Source: Pseudodesulfovibrio portus | Lineage (GTDB): Bacteria > Desulfobacterota > Desulfovibrionia > Desulfovibrionales > Desulfovibrionaceae | Direction: 5' to 3' | DNA length: 64,000 nucleotides | Assembly: GCF_026000375.1 (NCBI RefSeq) | Contig: NZ_AP026708.1 | Coordinates: 2,261,001 to 2,325,000, forward strand | Shown: piece by piece, positions 24,874 to 34,097 of the stretch | How the letters are laid out: every line of letters starts with the position of its first letter | Position numbering within the stretch: the first letter of the stretch is position 1 | Notes under the pieces: generated by a model | Seen by the model: the letters and a program-made list of their open reading frames with translations, nothing else | Database searches by the model: none | What the model was told of the DNA's origin: nothing | Position numbers and translations under genes: made by a program

Positions 24874-26004
24874 CTACGCGGGCCGGACGATGGAGTGGAT
24901 GGTGCGGGTCAGTTCGGCTTCGCCCTTGGCGGCGTAGGTCTCGTACAGGGACATGATGGTCGCCTGGGAGAAGACGTAGTTGCGGAACTGGTTGAAGGGC
25001 TTTTTCCTGAGATCGTTTTCGCTGATCTTGTAGTCGCGGACGGCCACCTTTTCCATGACCGGGATGAGCCACTGGGCCGCGGGCACGGTGAGCACCCAGT
25101 CATGGTCGCCGAGGTGGGTGACGAATCCTTCCTGGCGGCGCGGCATGGGCAGGGTCTTGCCGTCGGCGGCGAGCAGGCCGTGCTTGACCGGGTCCACGCC
25201 CGCGATGACGGAGGCGGCGGTCAGCCAGCCGACCACCTGGGCCTCGTCCTTTTCGGTGCGCGGGTGGTTGTGGGCGCAGGCCTGGGCCACGCAGACCTCG
25301 GCGGGCAGGCCGCGCACGATGGATTCGGCCACGCCCAGCGGGTGGTGTTCGCCGGTGCCGCCGAGCTTCATCTCGCCGCGCGATTCGCCGTGCTCATCCC
25401 ACTGGAAGACCCAGGGCTTGTGCAGGTCGTGCAGCAGCTGGGCGGCGATGACCACGTCGCGGTCGAGCATGTAGTCGTAGACCTGGCGGTAGCCGTCGTA
25501 GAGGGCCAGGGACACGCGCGTGTTGAGATCGGTGTGGGTGGCCAGGCCGCCGGGATAGGAGTGATGGGACTGGTAGCCGCTGCCCGGCGCGGACCGGAAG
25601 GGCTGCGGGGCTTTGGCCGCGTTGCCGACGGGCGGCATGAAGTCCGCTTCCGTGACGTCCTTGAGCAGCCCCTTGGCGGTCAGTTCCCTGTATATGGCCT
25701 TTTTTTCGCCCTTGCCCATGGATCGGGCCAGGGTGGGGGCGGGGTTGTCGAGGATGGCCTCGACCCTGGTCCGGATGGCGGGGTTGCGGATTTCGGCGGC
25801 GGTCAGGCGGATGGAGCGCCAGGCTGCGGATACCGGGGCCGAGGCGTCGGCCATGGCCACGTGGTCCAGTTCCAGACACTCGGCGAGGGTGCGCCGGGCA
25901 GGCGCGGAAAAGGCGGGGGCGGGCATGGACGCGACCACGGCGGTGGCCCCCGCGATGGCCCCGAGCTTCAGGAAGTCGCGGCGTTTCAGTCGTTCAGCAG
26001 GCAT
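24874..26004 (-). CDS. Tat-exported HD-domain protein
   Basis: 376 residues. The twin-arginine signal RRDFLKLGAIAGATAVVASM at residues 8-27 ends near AFSA, so the protein should be folded, probably metal-loaded, and exported to the periplasm. The mature part has an HD-phosphohydrolase-like pattern: HHSYPGGLATHTD at 147-159, LLHDLHKPW at 191-198, and further histidines in EHHPLGVAESI and ACAHNHPRTEKDEAQ. An extracytoplasmic HD hydrolase is unusual. The substrate is unknown. It appears monocistronic, with hairpin repeat copy 3 downstream. Confidence 0.78.
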   Translation of the reverse strand: MPAERLKRRDFLKLGAIAGATAVVASMPAPAFSAPARRTLAECLELDHVAMADASAPVSAAWRSIRLTAAEIRNPAIRTRVEAILDNPAPTLARSMGKGEKKAIYRELTAKGLLKDVTEADFMPPVGNAAKAPQPFRSAPGSGYQSHHSYPGGLATHTDLNTRVSLALYDGYRQVYDYMLDRDVVIAAQLLHDLHKPWVFQWDEHGESRGEMKLGGTGEHHPLGVAESIVRGLPAEVCVAQACAHNHPRTEKDEAQVVGWLTAASVIAGVDPVKHGLLAADGKTLPMPRRQEGFVTHLGDHDWVLTVPAAQWLIPVMEKVAVRDYKISENDLRKKPFNQFRNYVFSQATIMSLYETYAAKGEAELTRTIHSIVRPA

Positions 26005-26361
26005 GATTTTCTCCTTGGAAAAGAAATGATTGATACTTTTCCCGGTGGTACGCTATCTGGAGGGACCACGCCTTACGGGGCTGTGACCGAACGTGTCGGA
26101 TTCATGGACATGTGGTGACATGACGGGCAGGGAGAAAACGGGATTTCACCCATTATCAATATATAGAGGGTTGACGTGCCGCCGGAAAAGTGTGCATAGA
26201 GCCCCCTCACACGGCGGGAACGGGTTGCGGAGCGTTCCAAGCCCCAAACACCGCCTATCAACTGACCGGGAAACATCTAGCAGGCTGCTCAAGAGCGCGC
26301 GAGTGCCGAAGTGGAAAAGTGCGATCGTGCGTTTTTCAGGAGCCTGATATGAGAGCCGAAC
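26005..26361. other. Intergenic region between HD-domain gene and topA
   Basis: 357 bases between divergent genes, so it must hold both promoters. The only candidate for topA is TTGACG at 26171-26176 with a poor -10. An imperfect inverted repeat (CCGCC...GTGTG at 26179-26194 against CACACGGCGG at 26208-26217) overlaps its downstream side. Nothing else convincing is seen and there is no coding potential. Confidence 0.4.
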
Positions 26362-28779
26362 ATGCCGAAAGATTTAATCATCGTCGAGTCCCCTGCCAAA
26401 GTTAAGACCATCTCCAAGTTCCTGGGAAAGGACTATGTGGTCGACGCTTCGGTGGGCCACGTGCGTGACCTGCCCACCCGCGAACTCGGGGTTGACGAAG
26501 AGCACAACTTCGCCCCGCATTACGAGGTCATCCAGGGCAAGCAGGACGTCGTGAAGAGGCTCCAGTCCGCCGCCAAGAAGGCCGGGACCGTGTACCTGGC
26601 ACCTGACCCGGACCGCGAGGGAGAGGCGATTGCCTGGCATGTGGCCGAGCTGCTCAAGAAATACAACGACAACATCCGGCGCATCCAGTTCAACGAGATC
26701 ACGGCCCGGGCCGTGAAGGAAGCGCTCGAGAACGCGCAGGAACTCAACGAGAACCTGTTCGACTCCCAGCAGGCCCGTCGCATCCTCGACCGGCTGGTGG
26801 GCTACAAGATTTCCCCCATCCTGTGGAAGAACGTGAAGCGCGGCATCTCCGCCGGGCGCGTCCAGTCCGTGGCGCTGAAGATCCTGGTGGAACGGGAAAA
26901 GGAACGCCGCGCCTTCCGGCCCGACGAGTACTGGCCGTTCAAGGTCCTGCTCGCGGGCGAGAACCCGCCGCCGTTCTGGATGGACCTGCACAAGCTCTCG
27001 GGCAAGGCGGTCAAGCCCGGCGTCAATCACGTCTCCACGCAGACCGAGGCCGAATCGCTCGAAAAGGCACTCACCGAGGGCGAGTTCAAGGTGGACTCCG
27101 TGCAGGAGAAGCAGCGCAAGCGTTCGCCCCTGCCGCCGTACATCACCTCCACCCTGCAACAGGACGCCAACCGGCGCATGGGCTTTTCGGCCAAGCGGAC
27201 CATGTCCATCGCCCAGCGGCTCTACGAGGGCGTCGAGCTCGGCGCGCGCGGCACCACGGCGCTGATCACCTACATGCGTACCGACTCCGTGCGTATCGCC
27301 AAGGATGCCCAGGACGCGGCCAAGGAACTGATCCTGGATCGGTTCGGCGCGGACTACTACCCGTCCAAGACGCGGAATTTCAAGACCAAGGGCGGCGCCC
27401 AGGACGCGCACGAGGCCATCCGGCCCGTTGACGTGGCCATCGCGCCCGAGGACGTCAAGCAGTACCTGCCCGCCGAGCAGTACAAGCTGTACCGGCTCAT
27501 CTGGCAGCGGTTCGTGGCCTCGCAGATGGCCGTGGCCACCTTCTGGGACACCACGGTCCTGGTCGCCGCGCCCGACACCATCTGGCGCGCCAAGGGCGAG
27601 CGCATGCTCTTCGCCGGTTTTCTGGCGGCCATGGACAAGGGCAGCAGCGACGACGACACCGAACTGCCCAAGCTCAAGGAAGGCGACGTCCTGGCGCTCA
27701 ACGAGCTGAAAAAGGAACAGAAGTTCACCCAGCCGCCGCCGCGATACTCGGAAGCCTCCCTGGTCAAGACCCTGGAGGAACTGGGCATCGGACGGCCGTC
27801 CACCTATGCGGCCATCATCTCCACCCTGCTGGATCGCGAGTACGCCATCCAGGAGGAGAAGCGGTTCGTGCCCACGGAACTCGGCTTCACCGTTTCCGAC
27901 CAGCTCTCCGAGCACTTCAAGGCGCTCATGGACGTCGGCTTCACTGCGGGCATGGAGTCCGACCTGGACGACGTGGCCGAGGGCAAGAAGAACTGGGAGG
28001 ACCTGCTCAAGTCCTTTGGCGACGATTTTTATCCCACCCTGGAAAAGGCGCGCACCGGCATGGCCCGCACCCAGCAGGTCACGGACATCATGTGCGAGAA
28101 CTGCGGCAAGCCCATGGCGGTCAAGTTCGGCAAGACCGGTGAATTCCTGGGCTGCACGGGTTTCCCGGCCTGCCGCACCATCAAGAATTTTTCCCGCGAC
28201 GAGCAGGGAGAGATCCACGTCACCGAGCGCGAGAAGCCCGAGGATACCGGCGTCAACTGCGAAAAGTGCGGTCGCCCCATGGCCATCAAGCAGTCCCGGC
28301 GCGGCGAGTTCCTGGGCTGCACCGGCTACCCGGACTGCAAGTCCATCGTCAACTTCACCCGCGACGAGGACGGCAAGATCAAGGTCGTGGAATCCGAGAA
28401 ACCCGAGGTGGTCGGCACCTGCCCCGATTGCGGCGGCGAGCTGCTGCTCAAGAAGGCCCGCACCGGCTCCCGGTTCATCGCCTGCTCCAACTACCCGGAC
28501 TGCACCTATGCCGCCCCGTTCTCCACGGGCGTTCCCTGCCCGCGCGAAGGATGCGAAGGCGAGCTGGTGGAAAAGTCCTCGCGCCGGGGCAAGCTGTTCT
28601 ATTCCTGCTCCACCTATCCCAAGTGCGACTACGCGGTCTGGAACTGGCCAATCAACGAGGCCTGCCCCGAGTGCAAGCATCCGGTCCTGACGCGCAAGAC
28701 AACCAAGGACAAGGGCGAGCACATCGCCTGTCCTAAAAAGGGGTGCGGCTATACGCGCCCGGTAGACGAGGACGCGTAG
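26362..28779 (+). CDS. topA: DNA topoisomerase I (type IA)
   Basis: 805 residues. The TOPRIM domain opens with LIIVESPAKVKTISKFLG and includes the acidic DPDREGEAIAWH. The catalytic tyrosine is about residue 304 in TYMRTDSVRI. Further family blocks are SAGRVQSVALKI and LGIGRPSTYA. The C-terminus has five Cys-rich zinc-ribbon repeats from about residue 577, beginning CENCGKPM, CEKCGRPM, CPDCGGEL, CPREGCEGEL and CPECKHPV. E. coli TopA has three, so this tail is longer. It relaxes negative supercoils. An HD-domain gene diverges upstream. Confidence 0.97.
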   Translation: MPKDLIIVESPAKVKTISKFLGKDYVVDASVGHVRDLPTRELGVDEEHNFAPHYEVIQGKQDVVKRLQSAAKKAGTVYLAPDPDREGEAIAWHVAELLKKYNDNIRRIQFNEITARAVKEALENAQELNENLFDSQQARRILDRLVGYKISPILWKNVKRGISAGRVQSVALKILVEREKERRAFRPDEYWPFKVLLAGENPPPFWMDLHKLSGKAVKPGVNHVSTQTEAESLEKALTEGEFKVDSVQEKQRKRSPLPPYITSTLQQDANRRMGFSAKRTMSIAQRLYEGVELGARGTTALITYMRTDSVRIAKDAQDAAKELILDRFGADYYPSKTRNFKTKGGAQDAHEAIRPVDVAIAPEDVKQYLPAEQYKLYRLIWQRFVASQMAVATFWDTTVLVAAPDTIWRAKGERMLFAGFLAAMDKGSSDDDTELPKLKEGDVLALNELKKEQKFTQPPPRYSEASLVKTLEELGIGRPSTYAAIISTLLDREYAIQEEKRFVPTELGFTVSDQLSEHFKALMDVGFTAGMESDLDDVAEGKKNWEDLLKSFGDDFYPTLEKARTGMARTQQVTDIMCENCGKPMAVKFGKTGEFLGCTGFPACRTIKNFSRDEQGEIHVTEREKPEDTGVNCEKCGRPMAIKQSRRGEFLGCTGYPDCKSIVNFTRDEDGKIKVVESEKPEVVGTCPDCGGELLLKKARTGSRFIACSNYPDCTYAAPFSTGVPCPREGCEGELVEKSSRRGKLFYSCSTYPKCDYAVWNWPINEACPECKHPVLTRKTTKDKGEHIACPKKGCGYTRPVDEDA

Positions 28780-28785
28780 GTCGCG

Positions 28786-28902
28786 GCTTGCGATAGCGGG
28801 CCATTTGCACACTTTTCGAGCACCCGGCTGTCCTCGCGTACAGGGAGTACGCTGCGGGAGCCGGCCACTCGAAAAATGCACATCTGACCCACTCTTGCAA
28901 GC
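28786..28902. repeat. Long palindromic element, copy A
   Basis: An almost complete inverted repeat of about 117 bases: GCTTGCGATAGCGGGCC at the left end matches the complement of GACCCACTCTTGCAAGC at the right. The middle arms CGGCTGTCCTCGCGTAC and GTACGCTGCGGGAGCCG close on the loop AGGGA. It starts six bases after the topA stop. Copies B (30142-30261) and C (40208-40322) share the core and ends. Confidence 0.8.
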
Positions 28903-29230
28903 CTGACGGCGTGGCGGGGTGTGCGCAGGGGCGGATGAGCTGGGGGGTGACCCGCTGTCGGATGCCCTTGGCATCCGAATCGCTCACGGTGTTGGTATTG
29001 AAGAGAAAGGGCGCGGCTGGTGGCTGCGCTTTTTTGTTGTGGTCGGCGGGTTTGGCCTTGGCGATGGGCCGGTCTTGCAAGCCTGACGGCGTGGCGGGGT
29101 GTGCGAGGGGCGGATGAGCTGGGGGGGGGTGACTCGCTGTTGGGTGCCCTTGGCACCCAAGTCGCTTACGGTAGTGAAATTTATAGAAAAAAGGGCGCAG
29201 CTGGTGGCTGCGCCCTTTTTGTGGTCGGTG
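28894..29230. repeat. Tandem 180-bp structured repeat, two units
   Basis: CTTGCAAGCCTGACGGCGTG recurs at 28894 and 29074, a period of 180 bases. In each unit it is followed by GGCGGATGAGCTGGGG, a small hairpin and a terminator-like hairpin with loop TGGTG. The small hairpins are TCGGATGCC/GGCATCCGA (28958-28977) and TTGGGTGCC/GGCACCCAA (29140-29160), which differ by paired changes. The terminator-like hairpins are 29011-29029 with T6, and 29193-29215. The second unit lacks the last part. No plausible gene lies in this 459-base gap. Confidence 0.75.
29187..29220. terminator. Bidirectional terminator between topA and cytochrome gene
   Basis: Stem GGGCGCAGC, loop TGGTG, GCTGCGCCC, with an A-run before and TTTTT after. 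It lies 18 bases beyond the stop of the minus-strand cytochrome gene and can also stop plus-strand transcription from topA. Confidence 0.85.
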
Positions 29231-29238
29231 ATTCGGTG

Positions 29239-29784
29239 TTACTCGGCGGCGGGCTTGACCTTGACGATGGTGGCGCCGGGGCCGTCGGTGGTCAGGGGCA
29301 GGGACTGGGCCGCTGCCACGGATTCGGGATCGGACTGGTTGGGGTGGCACTTGGCGCAGAAGGTACCCATGTTGCCGCCGTCTGCGGTGGGCAGGATCAG
29401 GTACTTGTAGTTGGCGTTGGACGGGTGCGGGTTGTGGCAGCTCACGCAGGAGAACACGCCGTCCTTGAGCAGTTCACGCGGCACCTTGGTGTAGGTGGGC
29501 GTCACCCCGGTGGGGTGGGTGGTGTGCATGTTGACCGGCAGGATGCCCTCTTCCTCGTTGTGGCAGCCCAGGCACAGGGCGTCGATGTTGACGATCTTCA
29601 TGCCCACGCGGGTGCGCGCCGGGTTGTCGGCATACAGCGGCTTCACGCCCACGGCATAGTCGCCCTTGGCGTAGTGGGTGCTGTGACATTCCATACATTC
29701 CATGTCATGGGGCCCGGCGGCAAAGGCGGACGCGGCCAGCATGAGCATGCCCGCCGCGAGGCAGAGCATCAGCAGTCGTTTCAT
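29239..29784 (-). CDS. Periplasmic tetrahaem c-type cytochrome
   Basis: 181 residues with a cleavable signal peptide (LMLCLAAGMLMLAASAFA). Four CxxCH haem sites are seen: CMECH 30-34, CLGCH 71-75, CVSCH 113-117 and CAKCH 143-147. Additional histidines (HSTHY, HTTH, NPHP) could be distal ligands. Spacing between sites is wider than in classical cytochrome c3 (about 110-120 residues with clustered haems), so I do not call it cytochrome c3. A likely role is electron transfer in the periplasm. A GGAGGGAG ribosome site precedes the ATG. It appears monocistronic. Confidence 0.9.
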   Translation of the reverse strand: MKRLLMLCLAAGMLMLAASAFAAGPHDMECMECHSTHYAKGDYAVGVKPLYADNPARTRVGMKIVNIDALCLGCHNEEEGILPVNMHTTHPTGVTPTYTKVPRELLKDGVFSCVSCHNPHPSNANYKYLILPTADGGNMGTFCAKCHPNQSDPESVAAAQSLPLTTDGPGATIVKVKPAAE

Positions 29785-30141
29785 TGTACACTCCCTCCTG
29801 AATGTGAAAATGGTTCCCCTACAGCCCGGCCCTGCAATACCCCCGCAGGTCGAACTGTTTCACTCCAATAAGTGTCCCTATATCCCCTTGTAAAAAAAGT
29901 CAAAGAGCTCAGGGGAATTGGCACTCAGTCTCTATCGGACGAAAAACCGGAAAGTTGAGGTTTCTTGACCCAGGTCAATGTTTTTCATGGCCGGGCGGCG
30001 TAAAAGGGACTCAAGGATGGGCCGGAACCCCTCCGGAACATCCGTGACGACACACTCTCCATGGCCGGACCGCCATCCCCGGCCATAATCGTCATCACAC
30101 ACCTCCTCCTCAAGAAGGCCGTCCGCGTGGGCGGCCTTCCT
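29785..30141. other. Intergenic region upstream of cytochrome gene
   Basis: Leader and promoter area of the cytochrome gene. On its strand there is TTGACT at about 29888-29893 with TATAGG 15 bases on, a short spacer, so only a weak promoter guess. The rest up to palindrome copy B shows no coding sequence. Short open frames here overlap the palindrome and look random. Confidence 0.3.
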
Positions 30142-30261
30142 GGTTGGCGATAGCGGGCCGATTGCGGCGTTGCTGCGCAACGGGCAAATCCTCGCGTATT
30201 GGGGATACGCTTCGGCCTAGCCCGTTGCTTGCGCCTTGCACTCGACCCACTCTCGCCAACC
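30142..30261. repeat. Long palindromic element, copy B
   Basis: The ends GGTTGGCGATAGCGGGCC and GACCCACTCTCGCCAACC are complementary, as in copies A and C, but the inner arms differ in sequence while still pairing: GCAACGGGCAAATCC...CGCGTAT against ATACGC...GCCCGTTGC. This is change with retained pairing. It lies 134 bases upstream of rsmG. Confidence 0.75.
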
Positions 30262-30394
30262 GGGAAATGACCGGTCCGATAAACACTCACCCTCGCCAAA
30301 GGGGCGTGGGGGTATGCTGAGGCGGTTGTTTTGGATGCGGAAATCAGGATGGGATTGGCTGGATTGTTTTCGGGAAAAAACGTATTTGCACCCC

Positions 30395-31072
30395 ATGGCC
30401 CACACCTCTCCGACACCCGAAGCCGTGACCAAGGCCGCCCGCGCCCTGGGCCGTCCCGTGGACGACCGCCAGGCCGGGTTGCTGGCCGTCTACCTGGACC
30501 AGCTCATCAAGTGGAACAAGAAGATGAACCTGGTGGGCAAGTCCGACTGGCGCACCGTGTTCGATACCCTGGTCGTGGACTCCCTGTTCCTGGCCGACTT
30601 CCTGGCCAATCTGAAGCTTCCCGGCAAGCCGCTGTGCCTGGACTTAGGGGCCGGGGCCGGACTGCCCGGCATCCCCCTGCGCACCCTCTGGCCCGACGGC
30701 GAGTACTGGCTGGTGGAGGTGCGCGAAAAACGGGCCCTGTTCATGAAAAGCGCCCTCGGCAGACTCAAGCTGCCCGCCACCAACGTGTTCCACGGCAAGG
30801 CCGAGGACGCCCTGGCCCGTCTTGCCGGGGCCGGTCACCACGCCACCGCCGACCTCATCCTCAGCCGGGCCTTCATGCCCTGGCCCAGGCTCCTCGATTT
30901 CATCCACCCCATGCTCCGCAACGAGCCGGGACGCGGCGGTGTCGCCGTCATTCTCTCCAACGACCCGCCGCCCGCCGAAGCCGACATCCCCGAAGGGTGG
31001 CTGCTCGGCGACGTGGCTGGCTATCCGGCTGCCGGGGCAGAGCGGTATTTCTGGTCGCTGAAGGTACGGTAA
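30395..31072 (+). CDS. rsmG: 16S rRNA (guanine-527-N7)-methyltransferase
   Basis: 225 residues from MAHTSPTP. The open frame runs upstream to 30236 through the repeat region, but those residues are not GidB-like and no good ribosome site is seen at either start, so the start is tentative. Class I SAM-binding motif LDLGAGAGLPGIPL near residue 75, the preceding NKKMNLVGKSDWRTVF that is typical of RsmG, and VEVREKRALFMK are visible. It methylates G527 of 16S rRNA in the 530 loop. Confidence 0.93.
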   Translation: MAHTSPTPEAVTKAARALGRPVDDRQAGLLAVYLDQLIKWNKKMNLVGKSDWRTVFDTLVVDSLFLADFLANLKLPGKPLCLDLGAGAGLPGIPLRTLWPDGEYWLVEVREKRALFMKSALGRLKLPATNVFHGKAEDALARLAGAGHHATADLILSRAFMPWPRLLDFIHPMLRNEPGRGGVAVILSNDPPPAEADIPEGWLLGDVAGYPAAGAERYFWSLKVR

Positions 31073-31184
31073 GGCTGGCCTCCGGGCGTGTTTTTGCGAA
31101 AGATATTTCCTTGTCGGCGGTGGAGTAGTTCAGACCTGTTGTGCTAGGGTTTGCGGGAAACGTATCCGCAAAACGGAGCATGGC

Positions 31185-33977
31185 ATGGCCGAAACCGCAT
31201 TCCACACCCTGTCGGTGGATGAAGCCCTTGCCGCGCTGGACTCTTCCGCGCAGGGACTCTCCTCGCACGAGGCCGAGCAAAGGCTCGCGCTTCACGGCCC
31301 GAACGACCTCGTGGCGGCCAAGCCCCGATCCCGCCTTGCCATCCTCTTGTCGCAGTTCAAGGATCTGCTGGTTGTCGTGCTGATCCTGGCGGGCGTCATT
31401 TCCTTCGGCCTCGCCATTGTCGAGGATTCGTGGGAAAATTTTCGCAGCGGCGTGATCATTTTCCTCATCGTCGTCATCGACGCGATTCTCGGGTTCGACC
31501 AGGAATACAAGGCCAGCCAGATCGTCCGCAAGCTCCATTCGCTCATCCTTTCTCCGTCGCGCGCCATCCGCGACGGCATGCTCAAGGAGATTCCCCTTCA
31601 GTCCCTGGTGCCGGGCGACGTGGTCCGCATCGAGGAGGGGGACAAGATCCAGGCCGACCTGCGCATCATCGAAGCCGGCAACCTGCGCACCAACGAATTC
31701 AGCCTGACCGGTGAATCCATGCCTGTGGGCAAGATGACGGACCGCCTGGCGGACGATCTGACTCTGGGGGATCGCCGGAACATGGCGTTCGCCGGAACCA
31801 CGGTCGCCAGCGGGAGCGGGCTGGGCGTGACGACCCACACGGGCATGAACACCGAGCTGGGGAAGATAGCATCCATGGCCGAGGAGACCATGGAGGTCAG
31901 CTCGCCGCTTCAGGATGAACTGAACGTGCTGGCCATGCGGCTGACGGTCGTGGTCGTGGTCATCTGCGGGGGCATCCTGGCGCTGGCCTTGTGGCTGGGG
32001 CTGGATTGGCTGGTGGTGGTGACCTATGCCCTGGGAGTGGCCGTGGCCTGCGTCCCCCAGGCCCTTCCGGCTCAGTTGACCGTGGCCCTGGCCACGGCGA
32101 GCAAGCATCTGGCCGCGAAGAACGCCGTGGTGAAGAGCCTGCCCACCGTGGAGACCCTCGGCTCCACCAACGTCATCTGCACGGACAAGACCGGAACCGT
32201 CACCCGCAACGAGATGACCGTGACCCGGGCATGGGTCAATGGGAGGGACCTGGTCTTCACCGGCGTCGGCTACCGACCTGAAGGCGAGGTGCTGGATACG
32301 GGGGAAACCCCTGTGCCGGAGCAGGATATCCGGAAGATGTCGCTGTTCTTTCGGGCCGCCACCCTGGCGTCCGCAGGGACGGTTCACCCGCCGGACGAAT
32401 TCCACCAAGGCTGGTATGCCGTGGGTGATCCCACCGAGGCAGCGCTGGTCGTCATGTCCATGAAGGCCGGGATATTCGATTCGGGCGAGGGCGAAGAATT
32501 TTCGGAACTGCGTTGCTTCCCATTCGACTCGGTCCGAAAGCGCATGAGCTCCATACGGCGCTTCCCCGAAGGGCCTCTCGTGGTGCTGAAAGGCGCCACC
32601 GATCAGGTGCTCGATGTCTGCGGCTTCACGTTGAGGGATGGGGAAGTCCGGCCCGTGACGCAGACGGACAAGGAGCGCATCCGCGACCGGAACGTCGCCT
32701 TTTCCGTCCAGGCCCTGCGGGTGCTGGCCGTGGCCTATCGCCCGCTGGACAGCGCCCCGGAGCCCCTTTCGCCGGAGGAAGCCGAACGGGACATGATCTT
32801 CCTCGGCCTTGTCGGCATGATCGATCCGCCCCGGAGCGGCGTTCGGGAGGCCATGGGCAAGTGTCACGGTGCGGGCATAGACATTTACATGATTACCGGC
32901 GACCACGCGGCCACGGCCGAGGCCATTGCGAACGACATCGGGCTGGCGCGGGCCCGGGAACACATGCGTGTCGTGCGGGGGAAGGAAATGGAGGGTTTGT
33001 CCGATGAGGAACTCTCGGACATGATGCGTGAGCATTCCGCGTTGGTCTTTTCCCGGATGGACCCGGTGCACAAGCTGCGGGTGGTCCGGCTGCTCGGCGA
33101 TCTGGGCCGGGTGGTCGCCGTGACCGGCGACGGCATCAACGACGCCCCGGCGCTGAAACGGGCCCACATCGGCGTCGCCATGGGCAGGACCGGCGTGGAC
33201 GTGGCCAAGGAGACCGCCGAGGTCGTGCTGCTGGACGACAATTTTTCCACCCTTGTTGATGCCGTGGAGGAGGGGCGGGGAATATACAGCAATATCCGCA
33301 AGGTGGTGCTTGCCTCCCTGACGGCGAACATCGCCGAGCTTCTGGCCGTGCTTCTGGGGCTGGCCGGAATGGCCATGGGCAATTATGCCATCCCCATCCT
33401 GACGATTCAGATTCTCGCCATCGACCTGATGGCGGAAATCCTGCCTTTGACCTTCCTGTGTTTCGACCCGCCCACGCCCGAGGACATGCAGCGGCCGCCC
33501 CGGGACCGCGACGAGCACATTCTGAATTTCGCAACCGGCCTGGAAGTCGGCTTTCTGGGCGCGCTCATGGGAGTGTTGGCTGTGGCGAACTTCTTTTTCT
33601 ACATATATCGCCACGACCTGACGCTCGGGCCGGACGCCATCGGCACGCTGGAGTATGCGCGGGCCAGCGCCATGACCTGGCTGACCATGGCCTATTGCCA
33701 ATTCGTGAATATCCTGTCCTGCCGATACCGGAACACGACCATCTTCAACCGCAACATCCTGACAAACAGGGTGTTGCTCGCGTCCGTCATTATCTCGGCG
33801 GTGTTGACCATTGTTGCGGTCCATGCCCCCGGCATCGACCGTTTTCTGGAGTTCGCCCCCATAGGTGCCCGGGACTGGCTCCACGTTCTGGGCGCGGCTG
33901 CCGTCTTCCTCGCCGTTTGGGAGGGCACCAAGTGGCGGCGGCGAATCCTGTCCCGTTCCGGGGGGAAGCACCGTTGA
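31185..33977 (+). CDS. P-type cation-transporting ATPase (P2-type, Ca2+-like)
   Basis: 930 residues. Cation_ATPase_N region at 1-75 (LSSHEAEQRLALHGPNDLVA), actuator loop SLTGESMPVGK near 174, phosphorylation site DKTGTVTRNEMTV at about Asp334, nucleotide domain KGATDQVLDVC, and hinge TGDGINDAPALKRAHIGVAMG near 645. Ten hydrophobic helices are plausible. The helix-4 stretch AVACVPQALPAQLTVALA departs from the PEGLP-type motif of known Ca2+ pumps, so the ion (Ca2+, Mg2+, Na+ or K+) is not settled. It stands alone, convergent with cysS. Confidence 0.9.
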   Translation: MAETAFHTLSVDEALAALDSSAQGLSSHEAEQRLALHGPNDLVAAKPRSRLAILLSQFKDLLVVVLILAGVISFGLAIVEDSWENFRSGVIIFLIVVIDAILGFDQEYKASQIVRKLHSLILSPSRAIRDGMLKEIPLQSLVPGDVVRIEEGDKIQADLRIIEAGNLRTNEFSLTGESMPVGKMTDRLADDLTLGDRRNMAFAGTTVASGSGLGVTTHTGMNTELGKIASMAEETMEVSSPLQDELNVLAMRLTVVVVVICGGILALALWLGLDWLVVVTYALGVAVACVPQALPAQLTVALATASKHLAAKNAVVKSLPTVETLGSTNVICTDKTGTVTRNEMTVTRAWVNGRDLVFTGVGYRPEGEVLDTGETPVPEQDIRKMSLFFRAATLASAGTVHPPDEFHQGWYAVGDPTEAALVVMSMKAGIFDSGEGEEFSELRCFPFDSVRKRMSSIRRFPEGPLVVLKGATDQVLDVCGFTLRDGEVRPVTQTDKERIRDRNVAFSVQALRVLAVAYRPLDSAPEPLSPEEAERDMIFLGLVGMIDPPRSGVREAMGKCHGAGIDIYMITGDHAATAEAIANDIGLARAREHMRVVRGKEMEGLSDEELSDMMREHSALVFSRMDPVHKLRVVRLLGDLGRVVAVTGDGINDAPALKRAHIGVAMGRTGVDVAKETAEVVLLDDNFSTLVDAVEEGRGIYSNIRKVVLASLTANIAELLAVLLGLAGMAMGNYAIPILTIQILAIDLMAEILPLTFLCFDPPTPEDMQRPPRDRDEHILNFATGLEVGFLGALMGVLAVANFFFYIYRHDLTLGPDAIGTLEYARASAMTWLTMAYCQFVNILSCRYRNTTIFNRNILTNRVLLASVIISAVLTIVAVHAPGIDRFLEFAPIGARDWLHVLGAAAVFLAVWEGTKWRRRILSRSGGKHR

Positions 33978-34016
33978 TCACGCCCGAAGGCGCGGGCGCA
34001 TGCGGATAAACGGAAT

Positions 34017-34048
34017 CCGGCCTTTGGGCAGGCTTGCCCAAAGGCCGG
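34017..34048. terminator. Strong stem-loop between P-type ATPase and cysS
   Basis: A 14-base perfect stem CCGGCCTTTGGGCA with complement TGCCCAAAGGCCGG and loop GGCT, located between two convergent genes. No T-run follows on either strand, so it is a terminator only by position. Confidence 0.55.
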
Positions 34049-34097
34049 TGAATCGGAATTGTGCGTTACGCAGATCCGGGGGCGGGGGTTCCCGGCC

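Noticed and set aside
29239..29784. Classical cytochrome c3
   Set aside because: Four CxxCH sites are present, but their wide spacing and the 181-residue length differ from the ~110-120 residue c3; kept as a generic tetrahaem cytochrome.
29932..30416. Frames of 71-143 residues upstream of rsmG on the minus strand
   Set aside because: They run through palindrome copy B and have no ribosome sites.
30948..33971. 1007-residue minus-strand frame opposite the P-type ATPase
   Set aside because: Antisense shadow of an intact ATPase with all motifs on the plus strand.
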